A program made the translations under genes and the position numbers. Positions 46,883-58,079 of a DNA stretch of 64,000 nt are shown one piece after another. The first letter of the stretch is position 1; the number at the start of each line of letters is the position of its first letter. The stretch is from Chelydra serpentina (taxonomy: Eukaryota > Chordata > Testudines > Chelydridae): assembly GCA_037349315.1 (NCBI GenBank), contig JBAIAC010000014.1, positions 26,699,001 to 26,763,000 on the forward strand. Reading direction: 5' to 3'. Under the pieces are notes generated by a model that saw nothing but the letters and a program-made list of their open reading frames with translations, was not told where the DNA came from and did no database searches.

Positions 46883-47433
46883 GTGAAGGATCGTCAGTTC
46901 GGTGTTTTAAACATTTATTTTGAATAGAATAGGCACTGGTTTGTTATCAATGTGTTTTTATTGCTTGCTTTGCAATAGGCGCTTCAGTTTTCAATCTTTT
47001 TCAAGGCAACTACTCGAATAGTCTGTCAATATGTATGGGGATAGAGGAGAAATCCCCATCGGAGATCTCCGCGAAACTCTCCTGTAGGTACAGTGAAAGC
47101 TTTTGCATCAGGTTCCCGGGGAGAGCGGCCTTACTATCTCCTCCATGGTAGGATACTTTTCCGCGCCATGCAAGCTGCACGTATTCTGGTATCATTGCCT
47201 TGCATAGCATGGCGGCATATGGCCCCGGGGTTTGCTGGCATTCACGCAGCATGCGGTCTTTGTCTGTCTCCGAAATCCTCATCAGAGTGATATCAGTCAT
47301 GGTGCCCTGGTTTGAATGGGTGTTTTTGTTAGTATAGTGACTCCTTGATTTTTCCTTTAAAGAACGACAACCGGCGGTTTGCAGACATGCGGGGGGGTGG
47401 TAGCTGTGAGGCTAACCGCTGAAACTTTGCAGT

Positions 47434-47810
47434 GTGCAGGCAGGGAGAGTTCCCTGGACCGGCCACGCGGAGGGGGTGGGGAAGGTAGGCGAGCCGTTAA
47501 AACACAGCTGTGCGCAGGCAGGCAGAGTTCCCTGGACCGGCCACGCGGAGGGGGTGGGGAGGGTATCTGAGCCGTTACAACACAGCGGTGCGCAGGAAGG
47601 CAGAGTTCCCTGGACCGGCCACGCGGAGGGGGTGGGGAAGGTAGGCGAGCCGTTAAAACACAGCGGTGCGCAGGCAGGGAGAGTTCCCTGGACCGGCCAC
47701 GCGGAGGGGGTGGGGAAGGTAGGCGAGCCGTTAGAATACAGCGGGTCGCGGGAAGGGAGAGTTCCCCGTACCAGCCCCGCAGAGGGGGTGGGGGTGGGGG
47801 TGGTAAACGT
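47434..47810. repeat. 78-bp minisatellite in the Myb-like gene intron
   Basis: About five head-to-tail units of roughly 78 bp, each with GAGTTCCCTGGACCGGCCAC, GCGGAGGGGGTGGGGA and GGCGAGCCGTTAAAACACAG. The fifth is most diverged. The 180-codon open frame on the complement (47357-47899, repeated LPSPPPPRGRSREL) and the plus-strand one are translations of the array, not genes. Confidence 0.93.
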
Positions 47811-48161
47811 GTAGGTGAGCCGTTGTAGCTGAGCGGTTTTGCCGGCATCAGGAACTGGCCACCGCTAGGAACTGTGCTTGAAACATGGGAGTACCGCACT
47901 GCTGTGAAGTTAGGTCACAGCAGTCCAAAGGCATCGGCTTACCATGGTCTCCAGAGAGCAGTTTTCCAGTGTCCAGGTCCGCTTGTGTGATCTGAACACC
48001 AGGACCCCTGGCACTTAATACAAAGACATAATATTCGACCTTGTACTGAGTGCACATGTGATAGATAGTATGCATGGTCTTGTTCAGAGGGAAAGAGTAT
48101 AGGCATTGTTCGGGAAAATGTATCTTTCTGAGGAATTCACTCCCTTTCTCCCATCCCACAG

Positions 48162-48643
48162 TTGCGAGTGTCTCCCTCCCTACCCGTGGATCACCCTCCC
48201 AGAGGCTTGCGCTGATCAGGCGGCGCAAAAAAACAACCCGGAACGACATGTTTTCGGAACTGATGGTCTGTTCCCGAAATGATGCTGCACAGTGGAGAGA
48301 GGACGTCTCAAGGTCCGAGCGAGCAGTCAGCGAATGGGAGCAGAGGGCTGAAGCTCGCGAGGACAGGTGGCGGGTGGAAGACCAGCAGACGACTCAAACG
48401 CTGCTTGAACTAATGAGGGAGCAAACAGATACGCTCCGCCGCCTTGTTGACGTTCTGCAGGAACGGAGGATGGAGGAAAGGGCACCTCTATATGTTATTT
48501 CCAACCACCCTCCCCTGCCACAAAGTCCAATTCCCCCCTCACCCAAAGTCAGTAGAACGAGGGGAGGCAGGGGCCACGGAAAAAATCACTCCACCCCTGC
48601 GGACTGCTCCAGTAGCAGAAGGCTCTCCTTTCCAAAAATTTAG
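48162..48643 (+). CDS. Harbinger Myb/SANT-like protein, exon 2
   Basis: A good acceptor (CTTTCTCCCATCCCACAG|TTG) starts the exon at 48162. Joining to 46882 restores one frame of 347 residues in total, reading ...DQDP-VASVSLPTRG.... The exon encodes a basic stretch (LIRRRKKTTRND) and a long amphipathic helix or coiled coil (SERAVSEWEQRAEAREDRWR to LLELMREQTDTLRRLVDVLQ), plausibly for dimerisation or transposase contact. It ends with a Pro-rich and basic tail. The splice is inferred from frame and consensus only. Confidence 0.75.
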
Positions 48644-49411
48644 ATGGGACCTTTACTTCCCTCCAAACGCACCCCACCCCAGCCCCCGTCCAAGTTTCAT
48701 CTTGAAATTTTGCTCTCCTTAATAAAAAATTGTGTTCTGAAAATTCCTGATTCCTTGACTATCTTTCAAAGGGCTGTTCGATTTTGGGGGAGGGGAGGGG
48801 TGGTTTGTGATTTGAGACGATAGTCGCCGATAACAGGGTAGGGACGGGAAAAGGTTCAACAGAAAGTCACACTCACATTGCATTCACTAGGCACACTTGC
48901 CATTCTGGGAGGGGGTTTTCTTATTCTCTATGGGGGAGGGGGGCTGTCACTTTCTGGTGGTGGAGGGTGGCTGCAGATCGTTGGCGGCAGGCAATAGCCT
49001 GCATGACAGATCCATGCAGCAGGGGATCAGTGGCCGCAATCCCCGGCCAAGAAGTCACACAGGCCCCCCCTCACAGAGTTGCGAACAGGAGTGGTTGCAG
49101 GCTCCATTGAAACAAGCAGTACACCACTGTGGACTGCTCAGGGAGTAGGAGCCTGTCATTCCCCGAGTTGGGAAGCATCCTTTCCATCACTCCACCCGCT
49201 CCCCAACCGCGGTATTCGTCCCAGTCTCAACCCTTTACCGAGAAATCATTAATAAAGAAGACGGTTTTAATAAACAATGTTTCCTTTATTATACTTTTAA
49301 AGCGGGGAATGAAGGGAGGGAAAAGGGTGCTGGTAATTGGAGAGGATAGACAACAGTAACTGGGTAAAGAAACGGGGGCTGGTTCAGCTTCAGTTTTAAC
49401 AAGTGAAACAG

Positions 49412-50695
49412 TCACTGGTTACCCTGCTCGTTCTGGAAGCTAGCTTTCAAAGCTTCCCGGATGCGCAGCGCGTCCCGCTGGGATCTTCTAATCGCCCTGA
49501 TGTCCGGCTGTGCGTAATCAGCAGCCAGGCGATTGGCCTCAACCTCCCACCCCACCATAAACGTCTCCCCCTTGCTCTCGCAGAGATTGTGGAGCACACA
49601 GAAAGCTGCAATCACAATGGGGATATTTCTCTGGCTGAGATCGGAGCGAGTAAGTAAGCTTCGCCATCTCCCCTTGAGACGGCCAAAGGCACACTCCACC
49701 ACCATCCTGCACTTGCTCAGCCGGTAGTTGAAGAGCTCCTTTCCAGTGTCCAGGGCGCCCGTGTATGGCTTCATGAGCCAGGGCATTAGCGGGTAGGCTG
49801 GGTCCCCGAGGATCACTACAGGCATCTCCACATCCCCAACACTTATTTTGAGGTCCGGGAAGTAAATACCTTCCTGCAGCCGTCTGAACAGACCAGAGTT
49901 CCTGAACACACGAGCGTCATGAACCTTGCCTGGCCATCCGACATTGATGTTTGTAAAATGTCCTTTATGGTCCACTAGTGCTTGCAGCACCATCGAAAAA
50001 TAGCCCTTACGGTTAATGTACTGACTGCCCTGGTGGGCCGGTCCAAGGATGGGGATGTGTGTCCCATCAATAGCCCCGCCGCAGTTTGGAAATCCCATAG
50101 CAGAAAAGCCATCTATGATCACCTGCACGTCTCCAAGGGTCACTACCTTTGAGAGCAGCAGGTCAACGATTGCATGGGCTACCTGCATCACAGCAACCCC
50201 CACGGTAGACTTGCCCACTCCAAATTGATTCGTGACTGACCGGTAGCTGTCTGGCGTTGCAAGCTTCCAGAGGACTATAGCCACTCGCTTCTGGATAGTC
50301 AGGGCAGCTCGCATCCGGGTGTCCTGGCGCTTCAGGGCAGGGGACAGCAACTCACAAAGTTCCAGGAAAGTGCCCTTACGCATCCGAAAGTTTCTCAGCC
50401 ACTGGGATTCATCCCAGACCTGCAGCACTATGCCGTCCCACCAGTCAGTGCTTGTTTCCCTGGCCCAGAATCGCCGTTCCACAGGATCAACGTGACCCAT
50501 TGCCACCATGATGTCTAGGGGCCGGGGTCCAGTGCTTTGCGAGAGGTCTGTGCCCCTCTCAGAGTTCATGTCTTCGCAGAGCTTCCGTTGCCTCCTCACC
50601 CTATTTCTCTGCATCTGCCTCTGGAAAAGGTGGACGATAAGGCGCGAGGTGTTGACAACGGGCAGAACAGCAGTGATAATCGCGGAGGGCTCCAT
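49412..50695 (-). CDS. PIF/Harbinger (HARBI1-like) DDE transposase
   Basis: A 427-residue uninterrupted protein that would cut and rejoin the transposon at TWA sites. Residues 100-190 form a helix-turn-helix region (FGVGKSTVGVAVMQVAHAI at about 158-176). The DDE_4-type catalytic core is complete: D210 in CGGAIDGTHIPI, D260 in GWPGKVHDARVF and E334 in MVVECAFGRLKGRW, with the conserved GDPAYPLMPWLMKPY block at 297-311. The length is normal for the family (about 350-430). The ATG at 50693-50695 opens the longest frame. It converges with the Myb-like gene. It is a single-exon gene with no damage seen, which suggests it could still be active; expression is unknown. Confidence 0.92.
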   Translation of the reverse strand: MEPSAIITAVLPVVNTSRLIVHLFQRQMQRNRVRRQRKLCEDMNSERGTDLSQSTGPRPLDIMVAMGHVDPVERRFWARETSTDWWDGIVLQVWDESQWLRNFRMRKGTFLELCELLSPALKRQDTRMRAALTIQKRVAIVLWKLATPDSYRSVTNQFGVGKSTVGVAVMQVAHAIVDLLLSKVVTLGDVQVIIDGFSAMGFPNCGGAIDGTHIPILGPAHQGSQYINRKGYFSMVLQALVDHKGHFTNINVGWPGKVHDARVFRNSGLFRRLQEGIYFPDLKISVGDVEMPVVILGDPAYPLMPWLMKPYTGALDTGKELFNYRLSKCRMVVECAFGRLKGRWRSLLTRSDLSQRNIPIVIAAFCVLHNLCESKGETFMVGWEVEANRLAADYAQPDIRAIRRSQRDALRIREALKASFQNEQGNQ

Positions 50696-52109
50696 GCTCG
50701 CTGTCCTGTGGCGTCCGCGCTGTCAATCACCAGAAAAGGGCGCGATGTAATTGCCCGCCAGCGCTTTCATGTAGGGAGGGCGGGAGTGTGGGTCGAATGA
50801 CGACATGTTCCCAAAACCACCCTCGACACATTTTTGGCCCCAGAAGGCACTGGGGGCTAGACCCAGAATTCCAATTGGCAGCGGGGACTGCGGGAACTGT
50901 GGGATAGCTACCCACAGTGCGCCGCTTGCAATGTCGACGCTTGCCCCGTTAGTGTGGACTCACAAACTCGAATTAATGTCCTTGGTGTGGATTCGCACGA
51001 TCGACTTTGTAAAATCGGTTTCACAAGTTCGGTTTAAGATAAATCGAACTATTCTCGTAGTGTAGACATACCCTTAATTTCCTTACCCACAACAAATGAA
51101 CAAACCCATCCACACATCCACTAAGGCCAAAGCTCATAAAAAGACAAATCAGTACATCCCAAAACAATAGAGGATAAATTGCTGAGCTGAACCCTCTCTC
51201 CAACCACAGCTATACATGACTGTTATACAAGTTATGGTAACTGCTCAGAACTGCAATGATTTCTCTGCCTCCTACACATTTCCCAACTTGTGGCTGCAGA
51301 GCTGCATTTTGTTTTTTTATTTTGGCTTCAGCAGTAGTCCAACCATTCTGCTGAATGGCTCAGTGTCATGAGTTATACTTCTGAGTTACTAGTAGCTAGA
51401 ATTAATTATAAATATGATAGATTTATCTACAATTATGATAGATTTGACCTCCACTGCAACTAAAAATGCCCATGAGTGGATTGAGAACATTTGAAGTTTA
51501 TGTTGATTTAGAAACTCTGGAATTTCTCATGAAGTTCTGGCTAAAATTATGGTGCCTGCAACTGGTTTTCTATAGCGATCTCAAACTAGTGGATGTGAAC
51601 AATCAACCTGCTCGTCCCATATTGCTAAATGGGAGGGAGGCCTGTCTAAATGAGAATGTCCTGGTATGGAAAAGGTTAAGAGAGTACATTTTGCAGCTTC
51701 AACCTTCTGAGCTGCCATGAAAACTGTTGCCTTGTATGAGTTGATATTCAGGGTAAAGTGGTTTATGTGATTTGATTGAAGGACCTCACCAGCATCCCAG
51801 TGTACTCCCCACAACCTTGAATGTATAGGGATTTTGTCTGGCCATTGGGAATAGAAGGAGTTGTGGCTCGTTTAAGGGTTTAACTCAAAGAAGGGGGGAA
51901 AGGGCAGGGGAGGAAAAGTATCAGTCAGAAGCAGACGAAAGGGACTCAGGTGATCCTCTGGACCATGCACATCTGAAGGAGGGCGGGTATTTATATTCTG
52001 TTCTCTCTAGGCAAAGCCCTCTTTCATATCATAGCAGCAGCACCTACCTTCCCCTCTATGGGATCAGAGTAGGACCAGGTATTATGGTCTGCTGTAGATA
52101 TTGCTCTAG

Positions 52110-52330
52110 TCACCTTTTTTGGAGCTGGGAAGGAATTTTCCCCTCATTGACAGACTGGCCAAGGTGGGGTGGATTTTCTCATCTTTCCCACAGCAGGTCA
52201 GGGACCTGGCAGGGTAGGTAAGGAGGTATGGGTCAAGCTGTCACAACTTAACAGGTGACAGGTGCCCAGTGCAAATACTCATTCTGTAGGGGGTCTGGTT
52301 CTCTGATAACTCCATTTCCAAATCCAGTTT
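52110..52330 (+). repeat. CR1 3'-tail-like repeat, second copy
   Basis: It shares GGAAGGAATTTTCCCC, an AACAGGTGACAGG block and GGGGGTCTGGTTCTC in order with 3320-3560. Non-coding. Confidence 0.4.
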
Positions 52331-52639
52331 AAGGGAAGGCATCACACAAGAAAGCTGAGAAAGGGGTTCCTACATCTGGCACAGCTGGGAGACAACCCTC
52401 TTTCCCAAGTCCCTTAACCCTCTTATGAGGGGAAGGCCCCAGCAATGGGCTGGGACCAGGGAGGGCTAACAACAGATCTCCCCAAATGTAAGTGGAAACG
52501 ATTAAGGAAGGAATGATGACATGCACTGCGAGAGTTATTACCGGGTAGTTCCCAGATGAGTTAATACAGTTGTGGCATATTTAAACTGCATCCCTCACAT
52601 CTTGTCATTCTCCCTGTGTGGCCAGGATCATGTAAAGTG

Positions 52640-55600
52640 CATGTACTCCACAATTTTTGCATTAATGCCAATAAAAATAAATAGTGTGATCTCTGCACAA
52701 TACAACTTTCACTGAAATCAACTGCAGTTCCAGATGCTCAGTATCTCTCAAGAGCAGGCCCAGAACATTTGCTACAACAGCTTACCTTAAAGCTGGAAGA
52801 GGGGAAGGAGAAAGAGAAAGGAAAAAATTAAACTAAACTAAAAAAAAGGGAGGGGTCCTGGACATACAGTGTTGGATGTCTTTTTCCGTTCCTAAAATAA
52901 TTTATTTGTAAAACTGAACATCTATAAGAGTAATAATCTAATTCTGCATATATTTTGACATGTGAAATGATCTAAATGGATTTCCCAGATTTCTATTTAG
53001 TTTCCAGGTAAAAGTGAAGGCAAACATTTTCATTTCACTGGGAAGATTATATTTTTAGCAAACAAAGTGGATTGTGACATGATGAATGTGGCAGTTAAAA
53101 AGAAGAACTTCCTTCAAGCACCGCTATTTGTAGTGTAATTAAAACTGCCAGTCTAAATGACTCAGTATTTGGCACCTAGTTAGCAAAATTAGAACATCTT
53201 GTGAGCAGGCAGCATGCCAGCCAAATGAGTCAACATGAGTGTAGCCGGCCAAAGGATCATCACACTGTTTTATGGGCTTCTGCATATAGAAAGTCACAAA
53301 AAGACTAACCGTGTCAATTGTGAATATAGCAGCATAACAGTCTGGAGCCATTTCTTTGAAAACTGAGTTCTTAGTTTTGCTTTACTGTTGGAGAATTTTA
53401 TAATAATCAAACATTCTGTTTTTACAATAGTGAAGACCTAATATTATAATGTTAAATAAGACATAAGTCATAAAGGTTAACATTTTCAAAAGGACCTAAT
53501 GACTTAGACGCCTAAGTCCCATTTTCAAAAGTCTGCAGAATATCTGTGAGCCCTATTCTAAGGAGTTACTTTAGCTACAGTCGCGAGTGCATATTTTCAG
53601 AATCACTAGTATGTAAATGTAGAAAACTGAGATGTAGCACAGCATATTGCTTTTAGAATTATGGGAATTATATGAAGAGACAGGGAATCCCTATAACTAA
53701 CATGTGCATAAGTTCTCATTTGTATGACAGAGCTTACTAGCCAGCAAAGAAAACTTATTGGGGACATGTGGGCTGACAAGGTAGTTTCCCTGGCTGATGG
53801 TTCTGTTACAGAGCACAGCCAAGAGAAGGGAGCCTACTGAGTTAAAGACTTTTCCCACCCAAAACAGTGCCATTCGAGAAGTGAGATACTGAACTTCGAA
53901 GAGTATCTCTTATGTATAAATCAATACAAATACAGATATTTTCTTTTAAACTAAACTGTCACCTTAGACAGTAGACAGTTATACACATGTGTATCTCTAT
54001 ATCCATGATTGCGTGCCATTATTTTCCATTACCTATGTGCTATATATATTTCATTGTGGCTATTAAAAATAAAATAAAGAATTTTATCAACAAACTTCTG
54101 TTTTTCCAAACAAGCCTTCTCCCATATACATAAGGTTTGATTTCAACAACAAAATACATCTGGCTGCCACACAGCAAAAAAAAACCCATAACATACTGAA
54201 GCAAAATCCATTTCTATGGCATTGCAAAAGCTTTCAAATAGTGAAACCCATATGCACTTTTTGGCTCATATTTAGAACTGGGCCCACAGAGGACTAGTGT
54301 GTACCCCAAGTAAGGGGCAATGAGTAGCTGCATTGCCCTAGGAGCAGACCAGAAAGTAACAATTTCTTCTCTGCTCCCCCTTGATCGGGGGAGTGAGTGA
54401 ATTTCGTCATCCCTTTTTATGAAGCAGATTGCTACTCCTGTGCCATGTACCAAGTCAGCTACTCTGGCTGGCAAGTGGGTGAGTGTGCAGAACAATGGCT
54501 CCTCATGATTTCCACCCCAGGGAATAAGAGTGAGAGTGGGAAGAGTAACAGGTGAGTAACCTTACTTTCTTGTACAGCTGAGTAAGGGTTGTGACATCTC
54601 ACCCAGAGCAATTGCTGTGTCTCACATAAACTATATTAATATTCATTTTTGTATACTTACTTAAGGTACCTGTTATAAATATAACTCCAGCTTTACATTC
54701 AGCATTTTGTTTTAATTTTAATTTTTTAAATGTCCTAGCTATATTATGATATTTTAATGGTTAGTTTTTTCAGACTAACAAATTAAGGTAATTGCCAAAG
54801 CATACTTACTCCTTTTAGTTCCACAAGCGGAACTGTCAATACTATCAAAATGTGTAGCCGGTTTAAACAAAGTCAGACTGTTTGCAAGGACATATTAACC
54901 TGATCCTTCTATAAACACAAGTAGAAGAAATATATCCAAAACATCCCATGCTCTAAGGGGTACTTGTAACACAAGCTCTATTGATTTGCACTGATGCATT
55001 CAGCTACCACTAGTTTTTTCTATTGCTCAGATACACTACTGACAACGCATTTGCTGCTAAATAATGAAGGATTAACTACCTAATGTTCTTAGTTCACAAA
55101 TTCTTTGAAAACATCTCTTCAGCCAATGATAAGAAACACTCACTCATCAATGGCTATCTACAAATGACCCACTATTAAGACTATTATAGAACTAGATAAA
55201 GAGTGTCAATATTGTTTTTGAAAAGGTGATATTCAGGTGGTAGCAAAGAGAAAAAGTCAGAAAAAATGTGATTTTTCACTAAAGCAGAAAAGACTCAGTA
55301 TTAGGAAATTTCATTTCCTTACAGCATTAGCATATTGTTGTTTAAACTGAAGGTTTAATACAGTCTTAAACCACTGTCTTTAAACACCTCAAAAATAATT
55401 ACTGGATAATTCCCCTGACATAGTTCCTTGTTATTTAACTCTATACAGTTTACAAATTAAATACTGGGTCATTTAGTGTGGATTTTGTTAAACAGAAGAT
55501 GCAAAGTAGATGATCAAAAATACTTAAGGTGAAATCCTGGTGCCACTGAAGTCAATGACAAAACTCCCATTGACTTCAATGGCACTAGGATTCATCCTTA

Positions 55601-55645
55601 GGATTTTGGGGTTTTATCTGCTGCGCATCACTATAGTATCTGAGC
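52640..55645. other. MICU3 intron, nothing recognised
   Basis: AT-rich with no supported exon. About 53480-53560 contains an old dispersed repeat-like CATTTTCAAAAGGACCTAAT / GACGCCTAAGTCCCATTTTC pair. Confidence 0.35.
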
Positions 55646-55651
55646 ACCTAC

Positions 55652-55823
55652 CTTTTCTTCAGGGATCCTGCAATGTACATTTTCCAGGTAACTTGATGTA
55701 TTTTCCACATTTGTATATCTCAAAAGAATATGAGCAAAGTCTTCCTCACTGATGGTGTTCATCCCATTAGAATAGGAAAGGAATTCTATTTCAAGAACTT
55801 CGGTTTGTAGGTTATCCATAAAT
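55652..55823 (-). CDS. MICU3: MICU3 exon
   Basis: It encodes FMDNLQTEVLEIEFLSYSNG, MNTISEEDFAHILLRYTNVE and NTSSYLENVHCRIPEEK (172 bp, acceptor CTTTAG|A, donor AAAG|GTAGG). These residues are almost the same as those I recall for human MICU3, in the helical region between the two EF-hand lobes. The first base completes the Arg codon begun in the exon at 57974-58074. Confidence 0.95.
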
Positions 55824-55854
55824 CTAAAGCACAAATATAATATATATGGAACAA

Positions 55855-55960
55855 AAAGTACTTTGCACTTCTACAACTTCTTTCATCCAAAGATCTCAAA
55901 GCACTTCACAAACTCGGAAATTAAACCCCACAAAACCCCTTTTAAAGTAGGTAAGGGATA
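55855..55960. repeat. Ancient SINE/LINE fragment
   Basis: CATCCAAAGATCTCAAAGCA, CTTCACAAACTCGGAAATTA and CCCACAAAACCCC resemble the conserved core found in old amniote MIR/L2-type repeats. It is downstream of a splice acceptor on the minus strand and does not overlap the exon. Confidence 0.4.
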
Positions 55961-56319
55961 ACAATACAAAAAGTAGGCACCGGTAGTACTGGTGAAGAAG
56001 CAGAATCAAAACTTTCCACTTGTTTGAATCTGGCAAAAACATATTTTTTCTTTGATCATAGTTTGATCAATGATGCAATTTTTTGTGGTGAGACTATACT
56101 TAGTAATGTTCTTTTAAGTGCCACCATTAGAATCAGTTTTCACCTACACTTGTACTAGGTAATAATTATGGTACCCGTTGCAACAATTTGGGGAATCTGT
56201 CTGTACAATTTATTAATTCTCTCTGAGATTGTGAACTTTGAGTATGTATCTTTACCAGACTAAAGGCTCAATTCGGAATATGGGGTTCTTCATCACCTTC
56301 GTTGTTGTCCTGATACCTC

Positions 56320-57340
56320 CATGTTGGACTGAAATTCCAACAAGGTAGTGGTACGGGGTTGAGAAAGACTGTTAAATCTGGATGGCCAGCCACTGAAATA
56401 TAATTGCTCTAGAGCAAAAACTGGATACCAGCAGAAATGGTTTATCAGGGGAGAGGTCACCTAACAATGAAGTCACCCAGTAAGGGTCTTGGATCACCTG
56501 TGGAGGCTGATTCAGGAGTCACCTGACAGAAGGACTGGCAAGTTATAACAGGCGGGACTTAATCTATTTGCTCTCTCTCTCTCTGGACATTTTTCACCAT
56601 CTTAAAGATGTGGTAAACTGCTGGAAGGAGCTGATGAGGCAGGAGGAGTGGGGACCCCGCTTCTCTGAACACAGATGGTCCCCCAAGGAAAGGGTGAGCT
56701 AGAGTGAGGGGAAATGAGTGTAAGATTTATTATTTCTAGTACGGATGTGTGTATTTCTTGTCTGATTAAATAAAGAACAGTAATGTGTTAGAACTTGCAC
56801 AGTTTGCCTTTCTGTGTTATATGTTATACTTACTACACGTCTCCAGAAAGAATTAAACTGTAACCCAGAAGGCTCACACCCTTGGTGGGATTCTGGAGAC
56901 CATGTGTGTCAGGCACAAGCGCTGACTTTTGTTTTTGCCAGTGGGTGCCTTCTGCCTTCCAGTTTCGCAGTGCGCCATGTACGTGCTCTTGCTACCTACT
57001 GGTGCCTTGTGGGTGCTAAGCACCCCTCATTTTTTTTGGTGGGTGCTTGAGCCCTGGAGCACCCACAGAGTCAGTGTCTATGCCATGTGTTTAAGCTACT
57101 GGAGTATCTTGGGGGTCAGTGCTGGACCTAGGGGCCTAGGCAAGGTGGACTGAGGGTCTCTATTTCCATCAAGGGGTAACAGAGTCAATGTTCAGGAAAT
57201 GTACCAGAGACACCAAGGAAAGCAACAGTGCTTCAGCCTGCTAAGACCCAGGGAAGCTTAAAATATCCAGGTATCCAGATGGTTGGATTCCCTCACAGCA
57301 ATCTAGTTCATGAGAGGTCATAAGGGGGCAGGCAACTGGA
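56320..57340 (+). repeat. Possible LTR-derived sequence, split by a hAT MITE
   Basis: The segment has AAATAAAGAACAG near 56768, is moderately GC-rich and lacks coding capacity. After removal of 56908-57082 the two sides join smoothly. No terminal TG...CA pair with target duplication was established, so the LTR assignment is tentative. Confidence 0.3.
56908..57082. mobile_element. hAT-type MITE with exact 8-bp TSD
   Basis: CCATGTGT is present at 56900-56907 and 57083-57090. The right part (GAGCACCCACAGAGTCAGTG, then TCTATG) and the CACCCCTCATTTTTTTTGGT block match the copy at 36897-37178, of which this is a shorter, diverged relative. The left end (CAAGCGCTGACTTT) lies a few bases inside the duplication-defined boundary, so the boundary may include a short remnant. 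Confidence 0.65.
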
Positions 57341-57973
57341 TCTGTGAAAAACTGTGTGGTATCTTTTGGCAATTGTTTACTTTTAAATGATAACCACTGT
57401 ATGTCCCTAGCAGAAGAGAGAGATGTGAAGACAAAATCTCTGACCCAAAGAGGCTACAATCTAAACAGAAAATGTAACAAGCAGGAAGAGGGGAAGGGGG
57501 AAAAAAAAACAATTTAAGGGCTGCATCTCCTGCAGCCCAGTACAGCTGAGTACACGTTGACATAGGAGTGGGCATTAATTCAGTACTGGGTAGGGCAAGA
57601 ATACCACCTAATGAACCACAAACACTACTTTCTATAGCGCAGCATTTCTTTGAGTCATCATATGTAACTAATGACCTCCTCTAATTGATTAGCTTACAAA
57701 ATCTGATGATAATAGAAGAACGTTTATTTGGCCTTTATTAAAACCAAATCAAAACAACCTAACAAATTTTGAATTCTGTGTATGGTCTTAAAACTTTCAT
57801 CATCGTTGTTTTAAACCTTTTCAGCAGAAAATATAAAGCTAAAGAAATGTCTGATAAAAAAGATGCTTATAAAGAAAGAGTTACCTTCTTTAACTAGATA
57901 TATTATGTATATATTATTTACTAATAAATATGGAGGTCTTTGTTTATATAAAAAGTATAAAATCAAAGCTCAC

Positions 57974-58074
57974 CTATAAAAATCGTCAAAGTTTAGCTCA
58001 GCCTTTCCTTTCTTGCCAAAAAAATGCACAAGCAGGGTAGTATCAGATAGCAAACTTGAGATGTCATCTGCACG
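57974..58074 (-). CDS. MICU3: MICU3 exon (most upstream one in the window)
   Basis: It encodes RADDISSLLSDTTLLVHFFG and KKGKAELNFDDFY plus two bases of the next Arg codon (101 bp, acceptor TTTTTAAG|CGT, donor ATAG|GTGAG). This is the stretch before the central helical region and includes the conserved LVHFFGKKGKAELNF block of MICU3. Upstream exons, including the mitochondrial targeting part and the first EF-hand, were not found between 58074 and 64000 and must lie beyond the right edge. Confidence 0.95.
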
Positions 58075-58079
58075 CTTAA

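Larger units (their letters stand above)
45931..51073. mobile_element. Complete-looking autonomous PIF/Harbinger transposon
   Basis: The element is 5143 bp, flanked by exact TTA duplications at 45928-45930 and 51074-51076, the target site of PIF/Harbinger. The ends are GGCCTGGTCTACACTAGGA and, on the complement, GGGTATGTCTACACTACGA, sharing GTCTACACTA and subterminal CTATCCCACAGTGCACCA / GCGCACTGTGGGTAGCTATC blocks. It holds both genes expected of this superfamily: a Myb/SANT-like gene on the plus strand (46321-48643, two exons) and a transposase on the minus strand (49412-50695), convergent. Both are open, so the copy seems young. It lies in the MICU3 intron between the exons at 42564 and 55652. 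Confidence 0.93.

Noticed and set aside
47357..47899. 180-codon proline/arginine repeat frame on the minus strand
   Set aside because: It is the translation of the 78-bp minisatellite in the intron of the Myb-like gene.
54214..54495. 93-codon frame on the minus strand
   Set aside because: No splice context or known domain; the surrounding sequence looks like unclassified repeat DNA.
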